Assembly (NCBI RefSeq): GCF_016584085.1
Contig: NZ_NRSJ01000005.1
Location: forward strand, 62,001 to 126,000
Origin: Halochromatium glycolicum
Lineage (GTDB): Bacteria; Pseudomonadota; Gammaproteobacteria; Chromatiales; Chromatiaceae
DNA: 64,000 bases
Direction of reading: 5' to 3'
Made by a program: the position numbers and the translations under genes. Under the pieces are notes generated by a model, which had not been told where the DNA came from, did not search any database, and saw only the letters and a list, made by a program, of their open reading frames with translations. How positions within the stretch are numbered: the first letter of the stretch is position 1; each line of letters starts with the position of its first letter. This document shows positions 34,942 to 45,108 of the stretch, one piece after another.

Positions 34942-36204
34942 ATGATGGACCCATTGATTGTGATTCCGCTCCTGGTCGCCCTGCTATTGCTAGAGGGCTT
35001 CTTCTCCGGCAGCGAGATCGCGCTGGTGCATGCCGATAAGTTCCGGCTCAAGGCGCGCGCGGCCAAGGGCCACCGCGGCGCCGAGCTCGCGCTCCGGCTC
35101 TTCGAGCGCCCCGAGGTCCTGCTCACGACAACGCTGATCGGGACCAACATCGCCGTGGTCACCCTGACCACGCTTGGCACGCTGCTGATGATCCAGGGCT
35201 TCGGCGAGCTGGGCGAGCTCTACGCCTTCCTGTTACTCACCCCAGTGCTGCTGGTCTTCGGTGAGATCGTACCGAAGAGCGTCTACCAGCAGAAGGCGGA
35301 TGAATTGGCCCCGTCGGTTGTTCATGCGCTGCGCCTGTTCTCGATCCTATTCTACCCGCTGGTCTGGGTCTTCTCGCTCGTCGCTCGCGTTGCCGCGCGA
35401 CTCGCGCGCGGACCGCGCTCGGCCTCGAGTCTCTTCATCACCCGCCAGCAATTCAGCACCTTGGTGGACATGGCCGACCGCGGCGCGGAGGTCGAGCTGT
35501 TCGACCGCAAACGGATCGAGCGCGCGATCCGCTTCGGTGACACCACGGTCGGCGAGGCGATGGTCCCGCTCGCCGAGATCACCGCGCTGAACCACCTGCG
35601 CAGCACCCATGACGCGGTGCAGCTGGTGCGCCAATCCGGCTTCAACCGACTGCCGATCTATCAGGGCAACATCGGCAATGTGACCGGGGTGGTCACGCTG
35701 ACGGTCTGGGACTTGATGGACGAGGAGGTGACGACCAAACCGCTCGGCGAGCTGGTGCGCCCAGCACTCTACGTCTCGCCCTTACAGCTGATCCACGAGC
35801 TGCTGCCAGTGCTGCGCGAGCGCGCGGACCATATGGCCGTCGTCGTCGATGAGTTCGGCTCGGCCATCGGTATGATCACGATGGAGGACATCCTCGAGGA
35901 GGTGGTCGGCGAGATCGAGGTCGGCTATGACTTCGACGAGTATCATCAGAAGCGCAAGCGCCACTACCAGCGTATCGACCAGGGGCTCTACGTCTTCGAC
36001 TCCAGGGTGCCGATCTCGGACCTCAACGCCTTGCTCGGCATCGATCTACCGGCCACCGAGTTCCACACCGCCGGCGGTTTTGTCGAGGCACGCCTGCGTC
36101 ACATCCCAGGCGTCGGCGAAAGTGTCATCCACGCCGGTTGGCGCTTCACCGTCACGGAGGCCAATGAGCGCGCGGTACTGAAGCTGCGGATCGAGCGCTC
36201 TTGA
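34942..36204 (+). CDS. CNNM/CorC-family transporter, second copy
   Basis: A 420-residue paralogue of the preceding protein with the same domain order: DUF21 membrane domain (LLEGFFSGSEIALVHADKFRLKAR; LLVFGEIVPKSVYQQK), two CBS motifs (VPLAEITALNHL; AVVVDEFGSAIGMITMEDIL) and a CorC_HlyC domain (DSRVPISDLNALLGIDLP). ATG 34942 (or 34945) follows the first gene's stop by 1 nt, with GGAG 7 nt upstream, so the pair is cotranscribed. Tandem CNNM genes may form heteromeric complexes. Confidence 0.9.
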   Translation: MMDPLIVIPLLVALLLLEGFFSGSEIALVHADKFRLKARAAKGHRGAELALRLFERPEVLLTTTLIGTNIAVVTLTTLGTLLMIQGFGELGELYAFLLLTPVLLVFGEIVPKSVYQQKADELAPSVVHALRLFSILFYPLVWVFSLVARVAARLARGPRSASSLFITRQQFSTLVDMADRGAEVELFDRKRIERAIRFGDTTVGEAMVPLAEITALNHLRSTHDAVQLVRQSGFNRLPIYQGNIGNVTGVVTLTVWDLMDEEVTTKPLGELVRPALYVSPLQLIHELLPVLRERADHMAVVVDEFGSAIGMITMEDILEEVVGEIEVGYDFDEYHQKRKRHYQRIDQGLYVFDSRVPISDLNALLGIDLPATEFHTAGGFVEARLRHIPGVGESVIHAGWRFTVTEANERAVLKLRIERS

Positions 36205-36612
36205 TGCCAGCGGCCTAGCGCCTCAACGTCAGCCACGCCGAGGTCTTCGGTCGAGGCGTGACCTTGCGATGATCGCCAAAACCATGAGCGCCAAAACCAT
36301 GAGCGCCACCACAAACCCGCTTCTTGGCGGCAACCGGCTGCCAAGCACATTGCATCACCGACTGCTCGCCTCGATCCGGATGCATCGGGTCGATCCGGTC
36401 GACGGCCGCGCATAAGCCCCTGTCGAGACCGGAACCTCGAACCGCATATAGTCACCCGCCCTGGTTTCCGGACAGGCTGAGCCCATCGGTGCTGACTGCT
36501 CCGGGTTTTCTGTCCGGCGATCAGGCGGAATGGCTATAAACTGCAGTTGACCGCCGCGCAGATCAGGCAACAAAGTGGATCGACTAGGATATTGAACCGC
36601 CTGGAGCCACTC
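36205..36612. other. Intergenic region with interspersed repeat
   Basis: About 400 bp without a credible gene. 36266-36312 contains a 15-bp near-tandem unit (CGCCAAAACCATGAG). Copy E of the 93-95 bp repeat fills 36447-36539. Confidence 0.5.
36447..36539 (+). repeat. 93-95 bp interspersed repeat, copy E
   Basis: Second copy of the element at 20705-20799, same strand. Ends TATAGTCAC and ATGGCTATA are imperfect inverted repeats. An internal CCGGACAG (36469-36476) can pair with CTGTCCGG (36510-36517). It lies 74 bp before the small membrane protein gene. Confidence 0.8.
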
Positions 36613-36972
36613 ATGCTCGAAACAGTCTCTCGCTACGCCCGGTTTCTGCAGCCGCTGCGCCCGGTGCTGGGCATCGCCTTGGCACTGCTCGCGGTCGTTA
36701 CAGCGATCGCCATCTTCAACCCTAACCTCGCCAGCCTACAGACGGCACTGCCTGCACTGATCACCGCACTGCTCTGGGTGCTCTGTGGACTCGTTTTCAT
36801 CCAGGCCTTCGCCTCGGTGCCAGCGGCCCCGGACGCGGAGCTTCGCGGATGGGGCCGGCTGCTGCGCAGTATCAACCGTGGCTTCCACTGGCTCCTGCTC
36901 GCGGCCTTCGGGCTGATCACCGGCGCCGCCGTGCTGATCACAGCCCGGCTGGTCAACGACCTGCTGAGATAA
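36613..36972 (+). CDS. Small membrane protein, unknown
   Basis: Not recognised. 119 residues with three hydrophobic segments (about 17-37, 42-62 and 92-112) and short charged loops. ATG 36613 with GGAG 6 nt upstream is preferred over TTG 36547. No signal peptide. It converges with the TlpA-like gene. Confidence 0.65.
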   Translation: MLETVSRYARFLQPLRPVLGIALALLAVVTAIAIFNPNLASLQTALPALITALLWVLCGLVFIQAFASVPAAPDAELRGWGRLLRSINRGFHWLLLAAFGLITGAAVLITARLVNDLLR

Positions 36973-37052
36973 CGGGCGGTCTAACATCAACGACTCAAGA
37001 TGGACGGGGCCGCCTGGGCGGCGCAGCGGCCTGAGCCGACGCAACGCAGCGG

Positions 37053-37592
37053 CTAGGGCTTGAGTGCTCGCACCCTATCGAGTAGCGCCGGATCATCCCA
37101 CTCCCGTTCACCGGTGGCCTTATAGACCAAGCGTCCATCCGGCGCCAAGACGAAGGTCGTCGGCAGACCTCGCAACGGCCAACGCTGGGTCACTGCGGAA
37201 TCGGTATCCATCGGCAACGGAAAGCTGACCGGGACCTGCTCGACGAATGCCTCGATCGACTCGGCGTCTTCGCCGACATTGATCGCGATCACGCCGATCC
37301 CGTCGTCTTGCAATTGTTCCCAGGCGCGCTGCATCGCTGGCATCTCAGCGCGACAGGGTGGACACCAGGTCGCCCAGAAGTTGACGATCAACGGTTGCCC
37401 ACGAAAATCGGCGAGCCGGTACAGTTCACCCTGCGGGCCCTGAAGCGCGAAGTCCGGCGCCATCGGCTCACCTTCTACGGGCGTCAGCTCGACATCATTG
37501 CCATAGGCGGTCGACGCGACGGCGATCAGCGCCCAGGCGAGGCCGAACAGTCGGCTCAGCAATCGGGTGCGTCGTTTCGGTAAGCAGCGCAT
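37053..37592 (-). CDS. TlpA/ResA-like thioredoxin
   Basis: An exported thiol-disulfide protein of 179 residues. A signal peptide or anchor is at about 10-32, and the thioredoxin domain has the active site WCPPC (ATWCPPCRAEMPAM). GLPTTFVLAPDGRLV holds the conserved cis-proline. Such proteins reduce apocytochrome c haem-binding cysteines or other periplasmic thiols, a demand this genome has given its multiheme cytochromes, but no ccm genes are adjacent. Confidence 0.9.
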   Translation of the reverse strand: MRCLPKRRTRLLSRLFGLAWALIAVASTAYGNDVELTPVEGEPMAPDFALQGPQGELYRLADFRGQPLIVNFWATWCPPCRAEMPAMQRAWEQLQDDGIGVIAINVGEDAESIEAFVEQVPVSFPLPMDTDSAVTQRWPLRGLPTTFVLAPDGRLVYKATGEREWDDPALLDRVRALKP

Positions 37593-37783
37593 GCTGGGTA
37601 CTCCTGAATTCGGATCGGCGAATACGAGATCTCTTAGGGGGTCGCCGTGTCACGGTGGGGCTTCTCGGGCGAATTCAGCTTCTCAGTGCGTAAGGGCTTT
37701 GGCGTCCATAATCAAATCGAGCCCGTCCTGCTCAGGGCCTTGGCAGCGCTGGGTGATCCGAGCCAAGGCGATTCAGCTGCTGT

Positions 37784-38422
37784 TCACGGAGCATTCCACT
37801 GCTGTTCACGGACCTGATCGGCTCGAGCGATCAGCGCCCTTACCGGTGCGAAGCTTCGTCGATGCTCACAACAGACGCCCAAACGCTGCAGTGCATCCAG
37901 GTGCGCCTTGGTTCCGTATCCCTTGTGCTGCGCGAATCCATAGCCTGGATAACATTGATCCAGACGCACCATCTCTTGATCTCTCGCCACCTTCGCCAAG
38001 ATGGATGCCGCACCGATCGCCACGACGCTGCGGTCTCCCTTGATCACAGCCTGAGCCGGACAGCGCAGCCCGTCAGGGCAGCGATTGCCGTCGATCAGGG
38101 CCAAGCTCGGCACCACGGCGAGCGCCTCAATCGCACGTCTCATCGCCAACAGCGAGGCCTGGAGGATATTGAGCCGGTCAATCTCAACAACACTGACGAA
38201 GGCCACCGCAGAGGCAAGCGCCCGCCTCTGGATCTCGCCCGCCAAGCGCTCCCGACGGACGGCAGACAACGCCTTGGAATCGGTGATGCCTTCCGGGAGG
38301 TTGTGTGGATCGAGGATCACCGCCGCCGCATAGACGGGTCCGGCGAGCGGACCGCGCCCGGCCTCATCGACGCCGGCCGTGTGCGCCGAGGGGACCCCGA
38401 CCGGGACGATTGGGTCAGCCAT
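37784..38422 (-). CDS. rnhB: Ribonuclease HII
   Basis: A 212-residue enzyme cutting RNA in RNA-DNA hybrids and at misincorporated ribonucleotides. The N-terminal motif [14 protein letters not shown] supplies D and E of the active site; ALIDGN and the later [12 protein letters not shown] supply the rest. ATG 38422 lies inside the end of lpxB (8-nt overlap), although the frame stays open to 38656. It is the last gene of the envelope operon, as in many gammaproteobacteria. Confidence 0.95.
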   Translation of the reverse strand: MADPIVPVGVPSAHTAGVDEAGRGPLAGPVYAAAVILDPHNLPEGITDSKALSAVRRERLAGEIQRRALASAVAFVSVVEIDRLNILQASLLAMRRAIEALAVVPSLALIDGNRCPDGLRCPAQAVIKGDRSVVAIGAASILAKVARDQEMVRLDQCYPGYGFAQHKGYGTKAHLDALQRLGVCCEHRRSFAPVRALIARADQVREQQWNAP

Positions 38423-39587
38423 AGGCGTGCCCGGAACGCTGATCGAGCAGGCGCAGGATCGCCTCAGCAGCTCGCGCCGAGGCATCCTGCCTGAGCTCGC
38501 GGTGGACTGCGGTATAGACGCGCGCGATCTCGGCTTGCCGCTCAGGACTGTCGAGCAGGGCCAGCACGGCCGGCCCCATCTGATCGGGACGGCAGCGCTC
38601 CTGCAGAAACTCAGGCGCGAGCTCGCGCCCGACCAGCAGGTTGGCCATCGCGGCATAGCGCACCTTGATCAAGCGCAGTAGCCTGACCAAATGGAACGTC
38701 AGCCAATTGAGCCGGTAAGCGACGACCATGGGGCGCTTCAACAACAGTGTCTCAAGCGTCGCCGTCCCTGAGGCCGTCAGGACACAATCAGCGGCCGCGA
38801 TGACCTCACGGCTTTGCCCGTCGACCAAGCGCAATGGCAGCGAGGGGGCCAACGCGAGACGCATCGCATCGAAACGCGCATGAAGGCTGGGGGAGACCAT
38901 TGGCGCCATGAAGCGCACCGCTGGGCGCTGTTCGTGAATCCAGCGCGCGGTCTCGAGCATCGGCCGGCCGAGCAGCTCGACCTCGCCGCGCCGGCTCCCG
39001 GGCAGCAGGGCAACCAATGGCCCTTCAGCCCCCTTAATCCCCAGTGCGCGCCGCGCCGCGCTGCGGTCGACCTCCAATGGAAACGCATCGGCGAGCGGAT
39101 GCCCGACGTATTCGACAGCGACATCGTGACGGCTCAGGAACTCCGCTTCGAAGGGAAAGATGCTCAGCATCAGATCGACCGAGCGCCGGATTGCCTTGAC
39201 CCGGCCGGGTCGCCAGGCCCAGACCGTTGGACTGACCAAATGCGCGGTCGGGATGCCTCGCGCACGCAGCCGCCGTTCAAGGCCGAGATTGAAGTCCGGG
39301 GCATCCACTCCGATGACGACGTCCGGGTTCAACCGACCGAGCTTGGCGACCAGATCCCGCCGTGCCTTCAGCAGATCCGGCAGCACCTTGAGCACTTCGA
39401 CAAGCCCCATCACCGAGAGCCGCTCCATCGGCAACAGGGTCTCGCAGCCTTGCGCCAGCATCTTCGGCCCAGCGACCCCGACGAAGCGCAGCTCAGGCCG
39501 CCGCTCGCGCAAGGCCTGAACCAACAGCGCGCCGAGCTGATCGCCCGACGGCTCGTTGGCCACGATACCGATCACCTGTGACTTCAA
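38415..39587 (-). CDS. lpxB: Lipid-A-disaccharide synthase LpxB
   Basis: Joins 2,3-diacylglucosamine-1-phosphate and UDP-2,3-diacylglucosamine, a peripheral inner-membrane step of lipid A synthesis. 390 residues, normal length, with the GT19 features [37 protein letters not shown] and [11 protein letters not shown]. The start is TTG at 39587, 9 nt after the lpxA stop. It overlaps rnhB. Confidence 0.96.
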   Translation of the reverse strand: MKSQVIGIVANEPSGDQLGALLVQALRERRPELRFVGVAGPKMLAQGCETLLPMERLSVMGLVEVLKVLPDLLKARRDLVAKLGRLNPDVVIGVDAPDFNLGLERRLRARGIPTAHLVSPTVWAWRPGRVKAIRRSVDLMLSIFPFEAEFLSRHDVAVEYVGHPLADAFPLEVDRSAARRALGIKGAEGPLVALLPGSRRGEVELLGRPMLETARWIHEQRPAVRFMAPMVSPSLHARFDAMRLALAPSLPLRLVDGQSREVIAAADCVLTASGTATLETLLLKRPMVVAYRLNWLTFHLVRLLRLIKVRYAAMANLLVGRELAPEFLQERCRPDQMGPAVLALLDSPERQAEIARVYTAVHRELRQDASARAAEAILRLLDQRSGHAYG

Positions 39588-39596
39588 CTTGACCGA

Positions 39597-40367
39597 TCAG
39601 CGCACGATGCTGCGAGCACTCGTGCTCAGGAATGCGGCCATCCGAGCAACCACGGGCTCGCTCTCTGCCAATGTCTGCAACGCGTGCATCGCCTCATCGA
39701 GCTTCAGGTTCGACATGTAGAGGAGCCGGTAGGCGCGGCGGATCGCATTGATCTCGTTGTTCGAGAAGTCTCGGCGTTTGAGTCCTTCGCTGTTGATCCC
39801 CCGGGGCACTGCAGGGTGTCCATCAATCGTGACGTAAGGCGGCACGTCCTTGCCGATCACCGAACCCATCGCGCTGAAGCTGTGCGCACCGATCCGGCAG
39901 AACTGGTGGACGATGGAAAAGCCGCCCAGGATCGCCCAGTCCTCGATCACGACATGCCCGCCAAGGGAGGCCGCATTCGCCATGATCACATGGTCCGCGA
40001 TGATGCAGTCATGCGCGACATGGGTGTAGGCCATGAACAGGTTGTCATTGCCAATGCAGGTCTCACCGCCGCCCTGGAGGGTTCCACGGTGGATCGTGGC
40101 GGATTCCCGCACGACATTGCGGTCGCCAACGATCAGCCTCGTCGGCTCGCCGCCGTATTTCTTGTCCTGAGGCTCCTCGCCAACCGACGCGAACTGAAAG
40201 ATGCGATTATCGCAACCGAGCACGCTCGGTCCTCGCACCAGGGCATGCGGGCCAATCCAGGTGCCATGGCCGATCCGGACATCGGCGCCGATGATGGCAT
40301 AGGGTCCAACCTCGACGTCATCGTCGAGCTGCGCGGAAGGATCGACGACCGCGGTTGGGTGGATCAA
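39597..40367 (-). CDS. lpxA: UDP-N-acetylglucosamine acyltransferase LpxA
   Basis: First enzyme of lipid A synthesis; moves a 3-hydroxyacyl group from ACP to the 3-hydroxyl of UDP-GlcNAc. 256 residues, a left-handed parallel beta helix (hexapeptide repeats from residue 1 to about 185) with the catalytic histidine in AYTHVAHDC. The C-terminal helical part is complete. Between fabZ and lpxB, 3 nt after fabZ. Confidence 0.96.
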   Translation of the reverse strand: MIHPTAVVDPSAQLDDDVEVGPYAIIGADVRIGHGTWIGPHALVRGPSVLGCDNRIFQFASVGEEPQDKKYGGEPTRLIVGDRNVVRESATIHRGTLQGGGETCIGNDNLFMAYTHVAHDCIIADHVIMANAASLGGHVVIEDWAILGGFSIVHQFCRIGAHSFSAMGSVIGKDVPPYVTIDGHPAVPRGINSEGLKRRDFSNNEINAIRRAYRLLYMSNLKLDEAMHALQTLAESEPVVARMAAFLSTSARSIVR

Positions 40368-40370
40368 GAC

Positions 40371-40805
40371 TCAGAAATCCCGGGCCGTGCACATGATGTC
40401 GGCGCTCGCGACCATCCGCTCGTCCACGCGCGCTTCCCCCGAGAACTTCCAAATACCGCGCTTTACATTATGGACCCTGACGTCGAGGAAGAGCTGGTCA
40501 CCAGGCTCGACTGGGCGTTTGAAGCGTGCGTTATCGATACCAACGAAATAGTAGAGCGACTTCTCCCCGACCTCATCAGGCCGCGACTCCATCGCCAAGA
40601 GCCCGGTCGCCTGCGCTAGTGCTTCGATGATGAGAACCCCCGGCATCACCGGACGCACCGGGAAATGCCCGGTGAAGTAGGGCTCATTAAAGGTCACGTT
40701 CTTGAGGCCGATCAGCTGTTCATTCGGCTCGAACAGCACGACCCGATCGACGAGCAGAAACGGATAACGGTGCGGCAGCAGACTCAGCACCTTATGGATA
40801 TCCAT
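40371..40805 (-). CDS. fabZ: 3-hydroxyacyl-ACP dehydratase FabZ
   Basis: A hot-dog-fold dehydratase of fatty acid synthesis that competes with LpxA and LpxD for hydroxyacyl-ACP. 144 residues with [33 protein letters not shown] (active-site His and Glu). ATG 40805 is listed; TTG 40814, nearer to the GGAGG ribosome binding site, is possible. Confidence 0.95.
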   Translation of the reverse strand: MDIHKVLSLLPHRYPFLLVDRVVLFEPNEQLIGLKNVTFNEPYFTGHFPVRPVMPGVLIIEALAQATGLLAMESRPDEVGEKSLYYFVGIDNARFKRPVEPGDQLFLDVRVHNVKRGIWKFSGEARVDERMVASADIMCTARDF

Positions 40806-40974
40806 CTTAATCAAGACCACCTCCAGCAAGCCGGCTGCGCCTCATCATCATGCGTCCTCTACGCTTGTTCTTCATTCGTCACAACAGCGGCCGATGCCGG
40901 GCGTCTCAGCGTTGCCTAAAGGCAGCACTAGCCTTGCCCGCGCCCGCTCTCACCTGGGTTGAGGGAGGCTGCCG

Positions 40975-42009
40975 TCACTCGGTAGCCTGCATTTCTCGGA
41001 GGGCCGCAACCTCGTCCTCGAGCCGCCGCAGCCGTCGCGCCATCTCATCGAGATGCCGAAAACGGGCGACGTTTCGGCGCCAATCGGCACTCGGCATGGC
41101 CGGGATGCCGCTGCTGTAGCTCCCGGACTGCTCGAAAGACCGAGTCACCATCGCCATGCCGCTAAAATGCACACCATCGCCAATGGTCAAGTGCCCCGCC
41201 ATCCCCACCGCGCCGGCGACGGTGCAGTTCTTACCGATCTTCGTCGATCCAGAGACCCCAGAGCAGGCCGCCATCGCGGTATTCTCACCGACCTGAACGT
41301 TGTGGCCGATCTGAATCAGATTGTCGATCTTGACCCCATCGGAGATCAGGGTCTCGCCGATGGCGCCGCGATCGACGGCACTATTGGTGCCGATCTCGAC
41401 ATCGTCGCCGATGCGCACGCGACCGACCTGCGGGATGCGGACCCAACGTTCCCCATCTCGGGCAAACCCGAAACCATCGCGCCCGATTACCGCCCCAGGA
41501 TGCAATAGTACACGTTTGCCAATGATGCTCCCGGCGCAGATCGTCACTGCAGCCGTCAACCGCGAGTCATCACCAATCGCGCTGTCGCGCTGGACTAAGC
41601 AGCCAGGGCCGATCTCGACCCCGGCGCCGATGCGGACCTGATCCTCGATCACGCAGAGCGGGCCAATCGAGGCGCTCGGGTCGATCACTGCTGTCCCGGC
41701 GACCACGGCGCTCGGGTGGCAACCGACCGGTGCGCGTTGCCGGGGATGGAGCAGCTCGACCGCGCGCGCGAACGCAAGGGTTGGGTTCTCGGCGGTCAGG
41801 CAAGGACAGGGTGCTTCGCCGACGAATTCCGGCGCCAGGATGACTGCCCCCGCACCAGTGGCATGCAGCCCCTTGAGGTGCCGCCCAGAGCTCAGGAAGC
41901 TCAATCCATCAGCGCAGCTGTCGTCGAGCGCACAGACCCTGGTCACATCGGCGTCCGGGCCCTGAGCGAACCTGGCACCAATGCGCGTTGCAAGCTCACT
42001 AACCAGCAT
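40975..42009 (-). CDS. lpxD: UDP-3-O-acylglucosamine N-acyltransferase LpxD
   Basis: Adds the N-linked hydroxyacyl chain in the third step of lipid A synthesis. 344 residues: an N-terminal substrate-binding domain, a hexapeptide beta helix, and a C-terminal helix (DEMARRLRRLEDEVAAL). The catalytic histidine is in LIQIGHNVQVG. 169 bp separate it from fabZ, longer than the other gaps in this operon. I see no gene or terminator there. Confidence 0.95.
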   Translation of the reverse strand: MLVSELATRIGARFAQGPDADVTRVCALDDSCADGLSFLSSGRHLKGLHATGAGAVILAPEFVGEAPCPCLTAENPTLAFARAVELLHPRQRAPVGCHPSAVVAGTAVIDPSASIGPLCVIEDQVRIGAGVEIGPGCLVQRDSAIGDDSRLTAAVTICAGSIIGKRVLLHPGAVIGRDGFGFARDGERWVRIPQVGRVRIGDDVEIGTNSAVDRGAIGETLISDGVKIDNLIQIGHNVQVGENTAMAACSGVSGSTKIGKNCTVAGAVGMAGHLTIGDGVHFSGMAMVTRSFEQSGSYSSGIPAMPSADWRRNVARFRHLDEMARRLRRLEDEVAALREMQATE

Positions 42010-42061
42010 CGCTTGTATGCTATCTCTGGAGTTCGATGACCGGCGGCCCTTCGCGAGCCGA

Positions 42062-42580
42062 TCAGCGCTTCTCGAAGACCTCTTTCAGACGGTCGATGAC
42101 CTCATCCGACATATCGACGCGCGCGCTCGAATAGACCACCCCTTCGCTCAGGATCAGATCGATGTCGTTGTCTTTGGCGACCTGCTCCACGACCTCCTCG
42201 ACCTGTTTCACCAATTTTGTCCGCAAATCGCTCTGACGAAGCGCGAAGTCGGCCTGCAATTCCTCGCGGGCGTACCGCAACCGCCGCTCGCGCGCGCGGA
42301 TATCATTGCGCAGGCGGGTGATCTCATCGGTACGCATCAGTGCGCCGTCGCGCTCGAGTCGGTTCTCGAGCCGGTCGATATCCTCCTGCTGCGCAGCCAG
42401 CTCGGCCTCGCGTTCCTGCGCTTCGGCGCTCAGCAGATTACGGGCCGCCTCATACTGGGGTGACTCTTCGACGATACGATTCGGGTCGATGACAGCGATT
42501 CGGAAGGGATCATCAGCGGCCGCCGTGCCCGCCAGGAGCAGGCTGAGATAGGCCAAGAGTTGCCAACCTGGTCTCAACAT
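42062..42580 (-). CDS. skp: Periplasmic chaperone Skp/OmpH
   Basis: A 172-residue periplasmic chaperone that holds unfolded outer membrane proteins for BamA. Signal peptide ending around AAADD, then FRIAVIDPNRIVEESPQYEAAR, a long coiled coil, and a C-terminal IDLILSEGVVYSSARVDMSDEVI motif diagnostic of the family. ATG 42580 is used; GTG 42586 is possible. Order bamA-skp-lpxD is conserved. Confidence 0.94.
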   Translation of the reverse strand: MLRPGWQLLAYLSLLLAGTAAADDPFRIAVIDPNRIVEESPQYEAARNLLSAEAQEREAELAAQQEDIDRLENRLERDGALMRTDEITRLRNDIRARERRLRYAREELQADFALRQSDLRTKLVKQVEEVVEQVAKDNDIDLILSEGVVYSSARVDMSDEVIDRLKEVFEKR

Positions 42581-42592
42581 AGCCACCCGTGA

Positions 42593-44923
42593 TTAGAAGG
42601 TTTGTCCAAACGAGAACTGGAAGATCTGTGTCTCGTCCTCGTCCTCTGAATTGAGCGGATAGGCCAAGCTCAACGATAGGGCGCCAACCGGTGACAGCCA
42701 GGCAAACGACAGCCCTGTCGAATAACGGAGCTCACCGAGATCAAAGCCCGTCCGGTCGACCAATGGCTCAGACTCGGTCCACCAGACATTACCGACATCG
42801 AGAAAGGCGCCGAGCCGCACCGTGTTCTCAAAATCGCCGCCGAACGGCGGTGGCGCATAGACCTCGAGCCCGCCGGTCAGCTTGAGGTTGCCACCGACCG
42901 GGTCTTGATCGCCATCGACTTCGCGCGGGCCGAGCGTATAGGCGTCATAGCCCCGGACCGATCGCGGTCCGCCGGCATAGAAGTTCTCGAAGAAGGGCAA
43001 TTGCGGTGTATCGCCATAGGATGCGCCATAACCGAGGTCACCGCGAACGGCGAAAGTGAAGCGCTGGGTCAATGGGATGTACTGGCGCCCCTGGACATTG
43101 AGACGGTAGTACTGGAGGTCGCTGCCGGGCACGGCGACCTCGCCGAACACCCGCTGCAGTGTTCCGCGCGTTGGGAAGATCGCCGAATCGCGGCTGTCCT
43201 TCGTATAGCTCGCGGTCAGGAAGAAATCGTTGAATGTGTCGCCGTTTGCATCGACGAAATCCTGGGCCAGCAGCGACGCACCCCCTGGAAAGAAACGCGT
43301 GTACTGATAGCGAAAACCAAGCCCGGCCCGCATCGTATCGGAGATCGGGAGGCCGAAGTTCATCTCGGCGAGACCGATGTCGGTCGAGTAGTCGGCGCCG
43401 GTCAGATCATCGAAGTCGGTTGCCCGATAGGTGAGGTCGAAGCCCCGGCTGATTCCGTCGATGGTGAAGTACGGATTGGTGTAGGCAAGCCGATAGAGCT
43501 GGGCGCTTCGACTCGTGTTCACCGCAAACGAGACGCGCTTCCCAGTTCCGAGGAAATTGTTCTGGGTCACGCTCGCATTCAAGAGCAGACCCTGTGACTG
43601 CGAGAAGCCGACACCCGCTAACAGATTTCCGGAAGGCTTCTCCTTGACCGTCACATCGACATCGACCTGATCGGCCAGACCGGGCACCGCCGGCGTTTCG
43701 ATCGTCACGTCCTCGAAATAGCCCAACCGCTGCAAGCGCTCGCGGGAGCGCTTGACCAGCTCGGTCGAGAACCAGGCGCGCTCGAGCTGGCGCATCTCGC
43801 GCCGCAGTACCACGTCACGGGTGCGAGTATTCCCCTCCATGTTGACCCGACGCACATAGACGCGCTTGCCTGGATCGATGAAGAAGGTAATCGTGACCTC
43901 CTTCGCCTCCTCGTCGATCTCCGGCACCGCGTTGACGTTCGCGAAGGCGTACCCCTCGCTGCCGAGGAGCTCAGAGATGCGCTCAGCGCTCTCGGTCGCC
44001 TTGCTTCGAGAGAAATCCTCTCCGCGGCGCAGATGGATCAGCGGAAACAGCTCCTCGACCGGTACCGAGGGCTGACCGGCAAGCTTAATGTCTTTGACCT
44101 GGTAGACGTCGCCCTCGTCGATCGCAACGGTCACATACATCCCGTCTTTGTCGGGGCTGATCGACACCTGCGTGGAGGTAATCTTGAAGTTGACATAGCC
44201 GCGGTCGAGGTAGAACGAGCGCAGGGCCTCGAGATCGCCGCCGAGCTTCTGCTTCGAGTATTGATCGTTCTTGGTGTAGAACGAGTGCCACTTGGTCGTG
44301 CCGAGATCGAACTGCTTGAGCAGCTCCTTCTCGGTGAAGGCCTCGTTACCGATGATATTGACCTGTTTGATGCGCGCCGTGCGCCCCTCGCCGATCGCGA
44401 TCCGCACCGCAACGCGATTGCGCTCCAATGGCGAGACCGTCGACTCGATCTCGACACCGTACTTGCCGGCACCGAAATACTGCCGCCGCAGCTCCTGCTC
44501 GATCCGGTCCAGCATCACCGGGTTGAACACCCGGCCCTCGGACATGCCGATGTCGGCCAGCCCCTCCTTGAGCTTGTCGGTCTTCAGCGATTTGTTACCC
44601 GTGATATCGATCTGGGCAATCGCCGGCCGTTCCCGCACAACGACGATCAGCACGTCGCCTTCGCGCTCGACACGCACGTCGCTGAAAAAACCGGTCGCAT
44701 AGAGCGTCCGGATGATGTTACCGGTGATCCCGTCGCTGACCCGATCCCCGACCTGGACAGGCAGATAGTTGAAGATCGTCCCGGCCGCAATGCGCTGGAG
44801 ACCCTCGACGCGGATATCGGCAACATCGAACTCGGCGGCTTGGACGCCGGCCACGAGCAACAGTAGGGCCGCCAGCATTGCCCTTAGGCGGCCCTTTGCG
44901 CGATCTGCGCGAAACGACGTCAC
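42593..44923 (-). CDS. bamA: Outer membrane protein assembly factor BamA
   Basis: The core of the BAM complex, 776 residues. A signal peptide (cleavage near GVQAAE), five POTRA domains (about 25-420) and a 16-strand barrel, with GGPRSVRGYDAYTLGP carrying the conserved VRGY loop and a terminal phenylalanine (FSFGQTF) as barrel signal. GTG 44923 is preceded by GAGGGGGG. It lies 185 bp after rseP and directly before skp. Confidence 0.96.
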   Translation of the reverse strand: MTSFRADRAKGRLRAMLAALLLLVAGVQAAEFDVADIRVEGLQRIAAGTIFNYLPVQVGDRVSDGITGNIIRTLYATGFFSDVRVEREGDVLIVVVRERPAIAQIDITGNKSLKTDKLKEGLADIGMSEGRVFNPVMLDRIEQELRRQYFGAGKYGVEIESTVSPLERNRVAVRIAIGEGRTARIKQVNIIGNEAFTEKELLKQFDLGTTKWHSFYTKNDQYSKQKLGGDLEALRSFYLDRGYVNFKITSTQVSISPDKDGMYVTVAIDEGDVYQVKDIKLAGQPSVPVEELFPLIHLRRGEDFSRSKATESAERISELLGSEGYAFANVNAVPEIDEEAKEVTITFFIDPGKRVYVRRVNMEGNTRTRDVVLRREMRQLERAWFSTELVKRSRERLQRLGYFEDVTIETPAVPGLADQVDVDVTVKEKPSGNLLAGVGFSQSQGLLLNASVTQNNFLGTGKRVSFAVNTSRSAQLYRLAYTNPYFTIDGISRGFDLTYRATDFDDLTGADYSTDIGLAEMNFGLPISDTMRAGLGFRYQYTRFFPGGASLLAQDFVDANGDTFNDFFLTASYTKDSRDSAIFPTRGTLQRVFGEVAVPGSDLQYYRLNVQGRQYIPLTQRFTFAVRGDLGYGASYGDTPQLPFFENFYAGGPRSVRGYDAYTLGPREVDGDQDPVGGNLKLTGGLEVYAPPPFGGDFENTVRLGAFLDVGNVWWTESEPLVDRTGFDLGELRYSTGLSFAWLSPVGALSLSLAYPLNSEDEDETQIFQFSFGQTF

Positions 44924-45108
44924 ATTGCCCCCCTCAAATCACGCGACGGATCAGCTGATCTGCAATCGGTGTCGGCACACCCCGCGGGCAAGCGCCTCAT
45001 CAGGACAGAGGGAAGCCCGGCTAGGGTCCTGTTCCCCACCACTCAACGGCGATGACGATGTCGTGACCCGCGACCGCAAACTGCACGAGTATAAGGGATT
45101 CGCCCAGA

